DNA of 64,000 bases from contig CM019063.1 of assembly GCA_009667805.1 (NCBI GenBank), positions 356,443,307 through 356,507,306 of the forward strand, in the 5' to 3' direction. The position numbers were made by a program, and so were the translations under genes. A model generated the notes under the pieces. It was given only the letters and a program-made list of their open reading frames with translations. It searched no databases and had not been told where the DNA came from. The stretch comes from Leptobrachium leishanense (taxonomy: Eukaryota > Chordata > Amphibia > Anura > Megophryidae). Below, one piece after another: positions 33,711 to 46,346 of the stretch. Positions within the stretch are counted from its first letter, which is position 1. Each line of letters begins with the position of its first letter.

Positions 33711-34927
33711 CCCAGGGTGTAGGGAGGAGGATATATAGTTATGTATGTGAACGTATGGCTGTGTGTATAAATGCATGTATCTGTCTTTAAACAGGCTGCT
33801 TTGCGTAAAATTCTGCACCTGTTTCCTTGTCGCAGTCCGGTGTTGCCCCCTTGTCTTGCACCATAAAGGATTGTATTGTGCACAGAAATCGCCACAATAT
33901 CTGCTGCCTGCACTCCACAAAAAGAATTACAGCGAGTGTCTTGGCAGCATCGTGATGTACAGGTAGGAGACTGTATTGGTGCAAGTCAGCAAGAGGTTAA
34001 ATGGGCCACTCAAATTTCACTCCCTTTTTAACATTTATCCACTTTGCTGCTGACGACGTGCTGAGTGCATCCTCTGGTTTCATGTTTGTGTATAGAGGAT
34101 GTACTCGGCACGTCGTTGAAGTCCTTGTGAGATCCGGCAGGTCGACATAGTGATTCCCAGAGTGAGACTGAGGGACTTCTTCTCCCAGTCTCCCTCTGCT
34201 CCTGGCGGCCAGAGGAGGCGAATGGAGCAGTCGTTCTTTCTGCGGGATGAGAGGTGAGTATCTGATTTTTGGGGGGTTTCAGCTGGGGGTTTCAGCTGAC
34301 TGATTCTGCAGAAGTGGAATCCGTTATCACCAGGTCCTGGTTGCGAGTAAATGTTCAGTAACCGCAACCGGACGGTAATCAGCGCTAGTAGATTGTAATG
34401 CTAATGCTGATTAACACTTTCAACTCCCCATGTTAAGTATAGGGAGCTGAAAAGCGCAAGATTCCAAACGGTAACGGGTTTTCTAACAGATTAGCGTTTG
34501 GATTTTAAAATGGTGCACCCGCGCTAGGACCACCAGAGCTAACATTAACGCTCACTCAGATGGACACTAACGTTAGCGTTAGGAATGTAATATGGCCCGT
34601 AGAATATATAACTAACAATCTTTTGGATGAAAAAATGTGGTAAAATAAATTTACACGCTGTATGTGATCGAAATCCAAATTTCAATTTTTTTGATCTATC
34701 ATTTTGACGTGACATGATGTATACCGGGGTCATTGGTCCTCTAGCTCTTTTTGAACTATATCTCATATGTTGCTCGGCCACTAATTAAGATAGTTGAGAC
34801 TCATTGGAAATGTAGTTTCAAAACGTCTGGGTATCGAAGGTTGCTTAACCCCTGAAGCATACACATAGTAATGGTGTGTGTGTGTCGTTATATATATATA
34901 TATATATACATACATACATACATATAT
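33711..34927. other. Non-coding flank of the provirus
   Basis: No gene recognised. Around 34030-34125 a GACGACGTGCTGAGTGCATC segment is roughly inverted at GATGTACTCGGCACGTCGT. A (TA)n(CATA)n microsatellite occupies about 34890-34927 and abuts the proviral LTR. Confidence 0.6.
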
Positions 34928-35519
34928 TGTTGTGGACAAGAATATGTATCTGCTCTCATAATATTCAAAGGCCTAGAAAAAGGCCTAGAAAAATGCTCAT
35001 TTAAGTTAAGTTTGCTATGTCTTTAAGAGGAAATTAATTTAACTGTCTTTTCAGATAAAACCAAAATGTAATTTCGCTGTTTCTGCAGAAACAATTGACC
35101 ACAAGCTGGGTGGAGGACCCATTTTGCATCCTGTTATAGGACATTACAAGACATCACAGGACATCACCCAGGACGTAGAGAAAACTGCTGAATATGCCAA
35201 TGACGCATGATACCTTAACCTTTGGAAATAGCTGATGTTTGATTTTCATTTATTTAATAAAAAACTGTATGTCCACAATTTTATGCTGAAGTCAATCAAA
35301 ATGTTAAGTTGACTCCCACCTGCTTACGTATAGAACTGCTATAAAACATATCAAAATCTAATAAAGGATCAGAGAGATAATTGGCTTTGACCAGAGAAGC
35401 CGCATAGACTCCTTCGATCATCTCTGTGATTTCTTTAACCGCGCACCGTCACTTACCTGATTTCTCCACCGATTAGACCAGAGACTGGCATCCGAGGAAG
35501 GACTTTATTGTCCACTTCA
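34928..35519 (+). repeat. ERV1 5' LTR
   Basis: Starts TGTTGTGGACAAG and ends GTCCACTTCA (TG...CA). TATAAAA lies at 35340-35346 and AATAAA at 35360-35365, only about 20 bases apart, so the R region must be short or an alternative polyadenylation signal is used. It lacks a 10-bp stretch and one GGACATTACA unit that the 3' LTR has. Confidence 0.93.
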
Positions 35520-35522
35520 ATC

Positions 35523-35540
35523 TGGCGCCTGCACTGTGGG
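35523..35540 (+). promoter_or_regulatory. Candidate tRNA primer-binding site of ERV1
   Basis: TGGCGCCTGCACTGTGGG starts 4 bases after the LTR with the TGG expected for a tRNA CCA end. I cannot assign the tRNA with confidence. 35541-36384 is the leader, without any conserved ORF. Confidence 0.6.
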
Positions 35541-36384
35541 GCCCTGGGTTACACGCTTTAGCCAGTGTGCCACCAATGAGGATTTCCTGGCGGACCACAC
35601 CAGAACCGGAGCCTGATCAACTTTGTAACCTGACAGGTAAGATACATTTTGTTATCCTGCCGGTGACGTGTTCTGGTTTGTGATCCTACCCTGGGAAACC
35701 CCAGTGTGACACTTGAGAAAGGAATCAAAAGTGGGGTTTTATTTAACTTTGCCCAGGTGCCCGTTATACTGACCCACAAATCGCATGCCAGTTGTCTGAT
35801 TGTTTGTACGTCTGTTCCCGGTTCTTTGAATTGACGGCATATTTTCTGATAATGCATTGTGATTTGGTTGTTAGTCAGAGAGATTATCGTGATCCTGTGG
35901 TAACAAGTGGGATGTACCTGCTTAGCTATCTCCAGACGGTAACAGGTGATGTGATGTAATAGACGCATACCTGGTAGTAGGACTTTCCTAACAGTAACAG
36001 GTGAACACAAGCTTGGTAGTAGGACGCGATATATCTCTGATTGAAGTATAGTTTGATTGACAGTCAGAGGAGTTTTTGTGGGTACCAGTATATAGATGAT
36101 GCATTAGGCGTATCTAGTAGTAACTCACAAGAATATATATATATCTAGTAGGAACAGGTGACGCGGTAAAGGAAGCACCTGTAGGATATATATGCTGCGA
36201 TAGAGAGGTGCTAGCTACACCTTCTAGCAGGGTCCTATATTTGGAATATAGGAGAGGACGAGACGCTTTATTGTCGTGGTCAAAATAGGGCACGATAGAT
36301 ATAGGTCTATCCTCATTTCTGACTGTTGATAAACTACGTGAATTGTTTTAAAAATTAAACGGGAAAAAGAGCTAACAATCGAGA

Positions 36385-37995
36385 ATGGGAAATGAACAGA
36401 GTAGCCATGCTGGTTGGTTGTCACCATGCAAGTTAGTTGAGGAAAGGACAGGCAAAAGAAATGTGACAAAACTAAAGATTTTAGGCAGGATTTGCGAATT
36501 AGATAGTCCCAGACTACAGGTAGAGGAATGGAGAAATGTGTTGAAGAATAAAAAAGGAATGTTGATAGATAATGGATTATGGAATGTAGCACAGGCATGG
36601 TATAGGGTTGCAACAGAAATTGAGAACAAAGGGTGGATAGAAACAGTAGAAAAGAAGAAAGGAAAAACGAATTACTATTATCTCACCCCAAGATCTGAGC
36701 CTCCTTCATATGGTGAGATTTCCAAAAGGAAAATAGAAAAATCAGCCCCCACGAGTCTTTACCCTGTTTTAAGTACAGATGGGGCACACTACACACCCGG
36801 TTCTGCCACATCCCCATCAACAACCGCAAGTCAGGCACCGACTATATCACCTATAATGCCTCATTTGCCCAATTTAGATACCACCCTCCAAACGATAGAC
36901 CGGACCGGTGACCCGGTTCAACCACCTTTCTCCAGTCATTCTTATGACTCAGCAAACCGTTCCAATGATTCCCTAATGTCCCACATAGGGTTACCTGCAA
37001 CCACGCCCCAGATCGCCCATAGCCGGCCCACGACTTTTCCACCCCAGCACCAAGATCTCATGACCTTTCCACCCCACCAAACCGACACCACGTACCCTTT
37101 CTACCAAAACACCCACGACATCCCTCCGACTCCCAAAAATAATGTAACCTGGACGCTCCCAGCTGCCCGAGTACCGGGACCATCTCCCCGACTGGGAGAT
37201 TTCACTTCCCCTGACGTCCCCATTATGTATGTCACCTTCACACCATCTCAAGCCTCCTCCCTAGTAGGCACATTACCTGACCCGGAAAGGCAACCTATGC
37301 CCTTTTATAGATGCATAGTTCAGATTCAGAAGACTTACTCTGCAGCATGGAGAGATCTTTTAAGTTTGTGTGAAATAAAAGCAGGTGATGGGTATTGGCC
37401 CATAATGGAAAAAGGATTTACTTCTGCGCGCTTAGTATCTGATGTCTCATACCAGTCAGGTATAGAATTTTGCGAACAACTCAGAGAGTGGGACAGATTA
37501 GCTGACCAGGCAACCACTATAAATGATATCACTCAAGATAAGGCTGAATCAGTTGAGAAATATTATGCCAGGTTGATGCAAGTGTTCTCCGACCTAGGGT
37601 TTAATGCCTACAATAAATCACATGGTCAAATGTTATCCTAGGCATTCGTTTCCGGTCTAAAGGAACATGTAAATAAAGGTCTTATTACGGCTAGACCTGA
37701 ATACCGGGTGCTCCCCCTAGACACCCTCCTCCTGGTAACAAAAGGTTTAGAATCCGTTTTCCTGACAAAGAAACCCACTTCCCTTATGGCAGCGGGTACA
37801 GTGGGAGGGTCGCCTAGTAGTGATGGGGTGCGCCCTCCAAGATCCTGTTTTAATTGTGGAAAGTACGGCCATTTCAAACGGGATTGTAAAGAACCCCGCA
37901 AACCATGGACCCCCCAAAGGGTAGATACCAGACCATCTCAATCAGAGGTCCCCTTTGCACCAGATAATTTTCCCCCACCCCCGCCCCTGAGCTAG
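36385..37995 (+). pseudogene. ERV1 gag, one internal stop
   Basis: Frame of 537 codons broken once by TAG at 37639-37641. The start MGNEQSS is a myristoylation-type signal for membrane targeting of matrix. A PPSY late-domain motif lies near residue 106 (about 36700), followed by a long Pro/Thr-rich region, then the capsid region, and a single zinc knuckle CFNCGKYGHFKRDC (about 37850-37892), as in gammaretroviruses. Gag ends in TAG at 37993 followed by G, the usual arrangement for read-through into protease, but the downstream frame is broken. Role: virion assembly and RNA packaging. Confidence 0.92.
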
Positions 37996-40900
37996 GAAAC
38001 CGGCAACCCTGTGTCAGGCTCACTGGTCATGGCTGTCTCTGTGGAGGGACAGGGGGGCCACTCGCTAAGGTAACCTTACCAATTGAAGGTAACCCACCAC
38101 TTTCCTCGTAGACACAGGGGCAGCCCGCAGCGTAATACGAGCCACTGACATACCGGACCCCTCGTTCCTATCTGACATTGATATTTCATGTGTGGAAGTA
38201 GATGGCGTACCCCACTACAATTTGTTAACAAAACCCTTACAAATAAGAAACCACCCAGATCTCCTCGCTAGATTTGTTGTGTCCGATACCTGTCCCCTGA
38301 ACCTCCTTGGGGCAGATGTTCTATCTCGCATCCAAGCCTCCATAAAATTCACACCTGATGGACAGGTAACCCTGTCTGCACCGCTATCATTGCACGATAG
38401 CGAGGCTCTTAACGCGATTCCCCTACTCATGTCTATTGAGTCCGGCCCAATTTCCTTCCCTCCCATCCCCGAACTATACGAAATTCCCGATCACCTGTGG
38501 TCAAAAGGCCCAGAGGATATCGGACGTTTGCAAGTCCCACCTGTCCTAGTAACTTTGAAACCTGGCGCAACACCACCCCGCAAACCCCAATACCCACTGA
38601 AACCGTCTCAGTCTGCTGCCATTTCAAAACAAGTTCACATACTTGTAGATAGTGGTGCCCTCGTCCAGTGCACCTCTCCATGCAATAGTCCACTGTTCCC
38701 TGTAAAGAAAAAGACCCCAAAGGGCGAACCTGAAGCCTACAGGATGGTTCAGGATCTCCGAGCAGTTAACGAGGCAACAATACTAGATACCCCACTTTTT
38801 TCCAACCCACACACTCTGTTGTCTGGTATTCCACCGTCTGCCTGTTACTTTACTGTTGTGGATTTGGCAAATGCTTTTTTCAGTGTGCCACTTGACCCAG
38901 CTTGCATGTACCTGTTTGCCTTTACCCATGACAATAGGCAGTACACGTGGACTGTCATGCCTCAGGGGGCGCAAAATTCCCCCACTCAATTTTCTAAAGC
39001 AATGGCCACCGTATTAGATACGTGGCAGCGACTGAACCCCCAGGTAGTCCTCCTCCAGTATGTGGATGACCTCCTCCTCTGAAGCTGTGACTACTTCTCT
39101 AAACCTTTTGCAATACCTTGCTTCACAAGGCTGCAAAGCATCCAAAGCCAAATTACAATGGTGCCTTCCAACTGTAGTTTTCCTCAGCCACTGTATCTCC
39201 CAAGGCACCAGACACTTAACTGAGTCAAGAGTACGTACCATTTTGTCCGTCCCACTACCCCCAGCAAAGAAGCCGTTACAGGCTTTCCTGGGACTCGTTA
39301 CGTACTGTAGATCGTGGATCCCTGATACCTCAGCCCTCATGCAGCCCCTGTATGAGGCACTTAAATTGCAGGCACTTAAATTTGCCCTTTTGTCTATCTG
39401 AGGATGCCATAACCAACTTTGATAAGCTCAAACATTCCATTTCTGCTGCCCCGGCCCTCAGCCTACCAGATTACGAGAAGCCTTTCAAATTATTTGTGTC
39501 CGAAAAGGTGGCCATGCTGCAGGTGTCCTTACAAAGCAAAACAGTGGGCGCAACTGGCCGGTCGCCTATTACTCAAGCCAACATGACCCCGTTGCATGCG
39601 TTGCCCCTTCCTGCCTCCGAGCAGTCTTTGCAGCACATTCCCTACTCGACAAATCATCCGATATAGTTCTGGGGCATCCACTGATTGTTGCTGCACCCCA
39701 TGATATCTCTGCCATCCTCCAACAAACCCAGCCCAAACATCTGTCCTCAGCAAGACACCTGCGCTTACAGTGTTCCCTCCTGCTCCCTGATAATGTCACT
39801 CTCACCAGATGTCAGAGTCTAAACCCCGCTACTCTCTTTCCTTTTCCAGAGGGGGGTAATTCCGATTGTGATTCTGATTCTGATAGTGGTAATGCTGGTA
39901 ACTATGTGGCCCCTCTGGCCTCCGGTTCTGATGACCCCACTGACCCCCTACCCCTCTATCCACATGATTGTCACGAAGCCATGACCTCAGAATCAGCACA
40001 TCTGCCCACCGTACATGATGCCCCCCTCACAAATCCTGACCTAACACTGTATGTGGATGGCTCCTGCTTTGCGGATGAGTCCGGCAAATACCACACCGGG
40101 TGCGCAGTGACTACTGAATTCTCAATTCTGTACACTTCCCCCCTCGCCCCCACCTCCTCTGCCCAAGAAGCGGAACTACACGCACTTACACAGGCCTGCA
40201 TAATCAGTGCTCAAAAGACAGCTAATATATACACAGATTCAAGATATGCGTACGGTGTCACCAATGATTTTGGCGTACTTTGGCGAAATCGGGGTTTTCT
40301 CACAGCGGCAGGCACCCCTGTTAAACATGGGAAAGCCATACAGTCCCTTATGGACGCTCTCCTTCTACCCCAACATGTTGCAGTGCTAAAAGTAAAAGCA
40401 CATGGCAAGCTTAATACACCTGAAGCAAGAGGAAATCATCTAGCAGACCAGGCAGCAAAACAAGCAGCCACTCAGACACAGGAAAAGGAATTCGAGCAGC
40501 TTGTACAGACTCCTGTCTCAGAACTACAAATAACACAGTTGCAGGGCTCTGCATCACACAGTGAGAAGGGAGACTGGGAAAGAAGGGGGGCCACAAGCAT
40601 GCACGGACTCCTCTGCATAAGCAATAAAGTGTGCTTACCCAAGGCACTCTATCCAGCTATAGTACAATGGGCACATGGGCACTCACACCTTTCAAAAACA
40701 TTGATGAATGCACTCATTGGCAAACAATACTATGCGCCAGGCATTTCCACTCTCACTGCCTCGTACTGCAAATCCTGCGCTATCTGTGCTAAATGTAATC
40801 CAGGTAGACCAGTGAAAGTCCCGACAAGACACCTGGCTAAGCCTTTATATCCTTTCCAACGGGTCCAAATAGATCATATTCAGATGCCTAAGAGTGGAAG

Positions 40901-42870
40901 ATATGAATATGCTCTCGTGCTTGTAGACATGTTTTCAGGATGGCCTGAGGCCTACCCAGTAACTAACATGACAGCTAAAACAACAGCTAAGAAATTACTA
41001 ACAGAGATTATCTGCAGGTTTGGCGTCCCTGAAGTGATAGAGAGTGACCAAGGACCTGCATTCACGCAACCATAACTAGGGAAATTTGGTCCGCTCTAGG
41101 GGTCACCCTTGCTTTTCATGATCCATACCACCTGTGGCAGATTAGACCTGTATTTCTATCTATATAAGGGTCTGCCTGTATATATGTGTCTATCTGCCGG
41201 TTCATACATATCTCCTCTCCTCCATATAGAGTTATATTCATATTTGTGTCTGACCATTTGGTAAGTTTATCCCTTGGTCCACAGCTGAAATGTAATCAAA
41301 ATGTTTAGCTTTCTCCCTTGGGGGAGGATATAACACGTAGCTGTAAAAAGGGAATTTCTTTGTACACTATCCTAGGAAATCACACCTTAGCAGACAGATT
41401 GGCACCCAGAGAGCTGGACCCAATCTTCAAAGACAGGAAGCACATCCTTGATCTCTAAGGGGGGTCTGGAGGGAAGAGGGACGCCTTTAGGCAATTAAAG
41501 ATTAATTAACAAGCTTACTGGGCATGCTCCGGAGATGGGCATTCTGGGAATTGTAGGCAAAAGCCCTGCCAGCTAGGAGGCTGGACGTAGAAAAAAGCCA
41601 GCCCTACATATATTCTGAATCAAGCATGGCTCAGCGCTGATCACTTGGGGTTCCTTCTAAAGAGGACTGATTTGTCCATGCTCTATCTCCAGATCCCAGG
41701 AGGCACCGATGCCAGTTACTGATTATTCCGTCATAAGTAAGGCTCTGTGATTAACACCTTTTTCTTTATATTCTGCTGTGTATTGTATAAGTAATTGATT
41801 TATTCTAGTTAAGATTTTTTTATGCAACCAAGCACTGTGATTCTTCTATCATAAATAAACAGAAAAATATTTAAGTTTTGACTCTGGCTGATGAAATCCA
41901 TGCTACCTAAGAGTTTGGGAGTATTGCTATTTGCCTTAAGCTCGGTTATATATAAGAAATTGCGTGTTGCGGTCGTCAGGAAACGGCAGGGAATTGTGGG
42001 ATCCGTAGTCACTGTCGAGTCTAGGATAGTGTGGCGGCTAAGCCCTGCGTCTCCTATTGCGACGCGCGTAGTGTCCGTGAGGACTGGTGGCAGCGTTACT
42101 AATAGAATAAGAAAGTGAGTTCCAGGATTGTGAGAGACGTAGTGAGTACGCGCGTCAGGAGAAGACTTGTGCTGCGTTGCAATCTTGGGATCAGTATATC
42201 GCGCTCTACGTGCCTGTTGTGAGAGGTAGTGTGGCCGGGACGGGTAGAGAAGTGCGCGTGATTATCTGGGTCTAAGATAAACAGATAGTGAGCGGCTTAA
42301 CCTGGCGTCTTTGCGCAGCAGCGCACATAGTTGGGTCGTGACACCACCCACAAAGCAGTGGAAAAATTAAACTGTACCCTCAAATCTAGAATGATGAAAA
42401 TGGCACAAGAATCTGGTTTGCCCTGGCCAGAAAGTCTACCCATGGCCCTTTTTAGCGTCAGGTATACTCCCAGAGGCCTACACAACCTGTCACCCTTTGA
42501 AATATTGTTCGGCACGGCCCCCAGACTAGGGTGCTATTTCCCTCAACAATTGCAATTACAGTCTGACAGTCTAGTAAAATATGTCACCAGTGTCTCGAAA
42601 ATATTAACTGATATACATGGTCAAGTGTTCTCTTGCATTCCAGACCCTGAGAGTATCGACGACACTCATCAACTGGTCCCAGGAGATTGGGTACTAGTGA
42701 AGAAGTTTCTTCGGAAAAATCCATTTGAGCCCAGATACGACGGTCCCTTCCAGGTCCTCCTCACAACAGCAACTTCAGTAAAGTTGGAAGGAAAATCCAC
42801 CTGGATCCACGCCTCCCACTGTAAAAAGACCTGTACACCAGAAACGGACCGGACAACAAAACAACCATGA
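37996..42870 (+). pseudogene. ERV1 pro-pol, broken and split by a solo LTR
   Basis: Protease has the active-site motif VDTGAA at 38108-38125, reached only through indels after gag. Reverse transcriptase shows VDLANAFFSVPL (motif A) and LQYVDDLLL (motif C) and stops at 39080. The thumb/connection continues in other frames. RNase H (about 40045-40460) keeps YVDGS, QEAELHAL, TDSRYA and NHLADQA, the four acidic residues. Integrase has an HHCC finger (HGHSH ... CKSCAIC), Asp in QIDHIQM and Asp in ESDQGPAF; its Glu (AVEKLN, about 42360) lies beyond the 41133-42343 insert. Pol ends at 42870, overlapping the env ATG by 4 bases. Confidence 0.93.
41133..42343 (+). mobile_element. Solo LTR of another retroelement inside ERV1 integrase
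   Basis: A 1211-bp insert starting TGTGGCAGATTAG and ending GGGTCGTGACA, flanked by CCACC on both sides (41128-41132 and 42344-42348). TG...CA ends with a 5-bp duplication and no internal genes indicate an LTR left by recombination. An AATAAA lies near 41852. The strand is set by that signal and is tentative. The 3' part is rich in CpG and GTGGC/GCGCGT words. Confidence 0.85.
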
Positions 42871-45028
42871 TTATGTATATATTTCTCATTTGGGGTATGG
42901 GAATCCAGGGTCAAAACATGGCTGTCATAATGGGACAGGCGGCTGTTGATTTGGTGCAAACAGTTGTGAGGGAACAGGTGGGAGGTGTCCTAGGACAACT
43001 GGCGGACAATGCCAATGTCATGGGACACACAATGGATTAATATCCACTGCCGCCGAAAACAAACTAACCACTTTCTGGTACAATTCTTCTAACACTCGAG
43101 TGGCTAAAGGTGTATACCTTTAACTATTGTGATATACATCCATGTCCAGGCCCCCGCTTGCAATGTATCTGGAGAAATGGGATTCCAAATGATTATGACA
43201 TATATATGTGCGTTACCAATAGCTTTTGGGGACAGGAGTGTGGTAGTTGGGCATCAGTGGGATGGAATACTGGAGTTCCCTGGGGACACAAACCACAGAT
43301 CGCCCTAGATAGAAAAGATGAAAATGGTAAATCACTTCTCGCTCGTATGACACTGAAAATGGCCCCAAACACATGCCCCAAGTATGAATTACAGGAGTCA
43401 GATGATGATGGGGAAGTTCGGCTTAGAACAGGGGCAACAGCACTGAAACTAATTCTAACCCTAGAAAATCCTGGACCCGGGGATGCAGGTATCTATGTTC
43501 TGGGTTTGTGGGTAAAAGGGGGTTCAGAGAATCCTCAGACCCTGGGAAAATTCCGCCTGTGAGATATGTACCTTGCCCCTGACTGGGTCCCTCCACACCA
43601 ACAGTCCAAACCCCTTAATCACCACATGATGATCTCTTCCAATGGTATAGTAGCCATCGCTGATCCCACGTTCGAGGATACTATGGCCATTGAAACAGGA
43701 TACTCAGATATGAATGTTTGGTTAGAATGGATGAAATATAGCGCTCAGTCCCACAACAGAACTAATTGCTATGTGTGTAGTACTGCTAGGCCTCATCTAG
43801 GTACGGTACCTCTCAATATCCCCGAGGATATCGAGGAATGTTTTCTCAGTTTGTTTACCAACAACACTCTAAATCACGATGCTTGCAAAGAATGGAAGTC
43901 CAAATACCCCCTCCAGACACAAAACCCCAGACTCTCAGAGAGTATCACCATCTACCCCGGGAACTACACCTGTTACACCTCTTGGGGGACCGGTGCCCGG
44001 GTAGTTGGGAACTTCACAGAAGGTTATTGTGTGCGGTACAGCGATGTGGAGAAGGAGAAAGTGCAAAACCAGGTGATATCCCTGGGAGATGTCTATTGGA
44101 TCTGCGGTGACCTGTGAGTCCGCTCCCGCTTGGGACGGTGAGTGTGCTCTGGCTAAAGCCATCATGCCCCTCCACATCCTGCCCTTTGATGAGGATCTGC
44201 CAATAGCCCACACCCCCGGACTCACTAGACGAAGGAGAGAGGCGAAATCTGTACCTGGCAGTTTCGATCCCCACGTCTACCTAGATGTCATAGGAGTGCC
44301 AAGGGGGGTGCCTAATGAGTTCAAAGCTAGAGACCAGGTAAAGGCGGGATTCGAATCTTTAATCCCCATGATAACCATCAACAAGAATGTTGATTGGATT
44401 AACTACATCTATTACAACCAGCAGAGGTTTGTTAACTATACCCGAGATGCCCTCCAGGGTTTGGCCGACCAGCTAGGCTTGACCTCTGCGATGACCTTCC
44501 AGAACCGCATGGCCCTCGACATGCTACTGGCAGAGAGGGGTGTGGTCTGTAAGATGCTGAAAGGTACTGGTGGCTCCTGTTGCACCTTTATCCTGGATAA
44601 CACAGGCCCCACTGGTAAGGTCACTAAAGCCATTAAACAATTGGAAGACCTGTCTGAAGAACTGAAGAAGAACTCTGGTATTACTGATCCATGGGATCAG
44701 TATTTTAGTTGGATGAGTGGCTGGTAGAAAATCCTCACACAAATAGGGATAGCTATCCTGGTAGTAATGGATACCATTGGCAGTGATTGGATGTTGTGTT
44801 TTACCCTGCATTAAAAAGGTTGTAGAAAGAACTGTGGAATCCACTACCCCTGTTATGCTTAGTCACTTGTGTGGGGACACTGGGGAGAATATTGACACTT
44901 CCTATGCTAGTCTACAATATATGGAGATACCTATGAATGAGATTTATGACAAACTCCACCCACCTGTGATGAGGCAACCACAGACTTATGAATCCATGCA
45001 CCCCCTCCCTCGGGAAACCCGTATGTGA
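42867..45028 (+). pseudogene. ERV1 env, several frame breaks
   Basis: ATG at 42867 opens a hydrophobic signal peptide (MIMYIFLIWGMGIQGQ). Frame breaks lie near 43035, TGA at 43560, near 44100 and at 44725. The surface subunit has several N-x-S/T sites and a CYVC motif of the gammaretroviral C-x2-C type. A polybasic cleavage site TRRRREAKS is at about 44230. The transmembrane subunit has heptad residues, the immunosuppressive-domain-like LDMLLAERG and a Cys motif C-x9-CC (about 44550-44582) instead of the usual C-x6-CC. The membrane span lies just after the stop at 44725 in a shifted frame; the tail is 44777-45028. Role in exogenous relatives: receptor binding and fusion; this copy is dead. 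Confidence 0.9.
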
Positions 45029-45252
45029 TTTAACTTTGAGCCAAGGTTAGTGACCCATTGCAAGATGAGTTGAAGGCCCGATTCTTGACCCACCGGTCTC
45101 GACCATGCCCACGTCCGGAATACAAAGCGGTTTTACTCAATAGGAGTTTCTCGTCTCAACCTCCGGTGAAGATTTGGGATGGCTGGCGAGACTATTAGGG
45201 GAACGGATGAAGGCGTGGCTCGTCTCCAAGGGGACACTTGAGAAATGTGCAT

Positions 45253-45265
45253 TTTTAGGGGGGAC
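45253..45265 (+). promoter_or_regulatory. ERV1 polypurine tract region
   Basis: AGGGGGGA lies directly before the 3' LTR start at 45266, as expected for plus-strand priming. 45029-45252 is non-coding. Confidence 0.75.
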
Positions 45266-45877
45266 TGTTGTGGACAAGAATATGTATCTGCTTTCATAAT
45301 ATTCAAAGGCCTAGAAAAAGGCCTAGAAAAATGCTCATTTAAGTTAAGTTTGCTATGTCTTTAAGAGGAAATTAATATAACTGTCTTTTCAGATAAAACC
45401 AAAATGTATCTTGCGTAATTTCGCTGTTTCTGCAGAAACAATTGACCACAAGCTGGGTGGAGGACCCATTTTGCATCCTGTTATAGGACATTACAGGACA
45501 TTACAAGACATCACAGGACATCACCCAGGACGTAGAGAAAACTGCTGACTATGCCGATGACGCATGATACCTTAACCTTTGGAAATAGCTGATGTTTGAT
45601 TTTCATTTATTTAATAAATAAACTGTATGTCCACAATTTTATGCTGAAGTCAATCAAAATGTTAAGTTGACTCCCACCTGCTTACGTATAGAACTGCTAT
45701 AAAACATATCAAAATCTAATAAAGGATCAGAGAGATCATTGGCTTTGACCAGAGAAGCCGCATAGACTCCTTCAATCGTCTCTGTGATTTCTTTAACCGC
45801 GCACCGTCACTTACCTGATTTCTCCACCGATTAGACCAGAAACTGGCATCCGAGGATGGACTTTATTGTCCACTTCA
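45266..45877 (+). repeat. ERV1 3' LTR
   Basis: 612 bp, TG...CA. TATAAAA at 45698-45704 and AATAAA at 45718-45723. It contains TATCTTGCGT and an extra GGACATTACA unit absent from the 5' LTR. Confidence 0.93.
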
Positions 45878-45937
45878 ATATGTGTGTGTTTGAGCTTTTG
45901 GTGCACACCCTAATACAATAGGCTGCGCACGCCTATG

Positions 45938-46288
45938 TGTCCTCTGTATATAACTGCGTGTCCTCTGTGTATAACTGCGTGTGTGTGTTCTCTATATATA
46001 ACTGTGTGTCCTCTGTATATAGCTGCGTGTGCATGTCCTCTGTGTATAGCTGTGTGTGCATGTCCTCTGTGTATAGCTGCATGTGCGTGTCCTGCGAATA
46101 GCTGTGTGTGTCCTGTGTATAGCTGCGCATGTCCTGTGTATAGCTGCACTTGTCCTGTGTATATAGCTGCGCGTGTGTGTCCTCTGTATATAGCTGCGCA
46201 TGCGTGTCCTCTGTATATAGCTGCACGTGCGTGCCCTCTGTATATAGCTGTGCGCCCTCTGTATATAGCTGCGCGTGCATGACCTCTG
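45938..46288. repeat. TGTCCTCTGTATATAGCTGC array, main piece
   Basis: About thirteen units of 24-30 bp. Continues the array at 31680-31783 and is cut on the right by the Tc1 element. The long minus-strand open frames here (repeats of HAAIYRGH and QLYTED types) come from the repeat period. Confidence 0.92.
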
Positions 46289-46346
46289 TACAGTCATGGC
46301 CGAAATTATTGGCACCCCAGACATTTTTCCAGAAAATCAAGTATTT

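Larger units (their letters stand above)
34928..45877 (+). mobile_element. Endogenous gammaretrovirus-like provirus (ERV1), defective
   Basis: Two LTRs (34928-35519 and 45266-45877) in direct orientation are flanked by ATAT on both sides (34924-34927 and 45878-45881), a 4-bp duplication as in gammaretroviruses. The order is LTR, primer-binding site, gag, pro-pol, env, polypurine tract, LTR. LTRs differ by about ten substitutions and two small indels, so the insertion is old enough to have decayed but not ancient. Every gene has at least one stop or frameshift and integrase is split by a solo LTR, so the provirus is defective. Confidence 0.95.
31784..45937. mobile_element. hAT-type element with CATAGGCGTGCG ends, hosting an ERV
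   Basis: Inverted termini CATAGGCGTGCG and CGCACGCCTATG are flanked by TGTCCTCT on both sides (31776-31783 and 45938-45945). The 8-bp duplication fits hAT, although the host array itself repeats this word. Without the provirus and the 360-bp MITE the element is about 2.8 kb. It contains the palindrome at 31857-32640 and the satellite at 32.8-33.7 kb. No transposase is present. Confidence 0.78.

Noticed and set aside
35523..35540. Naming the primer tRNA of ERV1
   Set aside because: The 18 bases did not match any tRNA 3' end I could recall with confidence; needs comparison with the tRNA set.
36224..36613. Minus-strand frames over the gag start
   Set aside because: Antisense to gag, hydrophobic low-complexity, no homology recognised.
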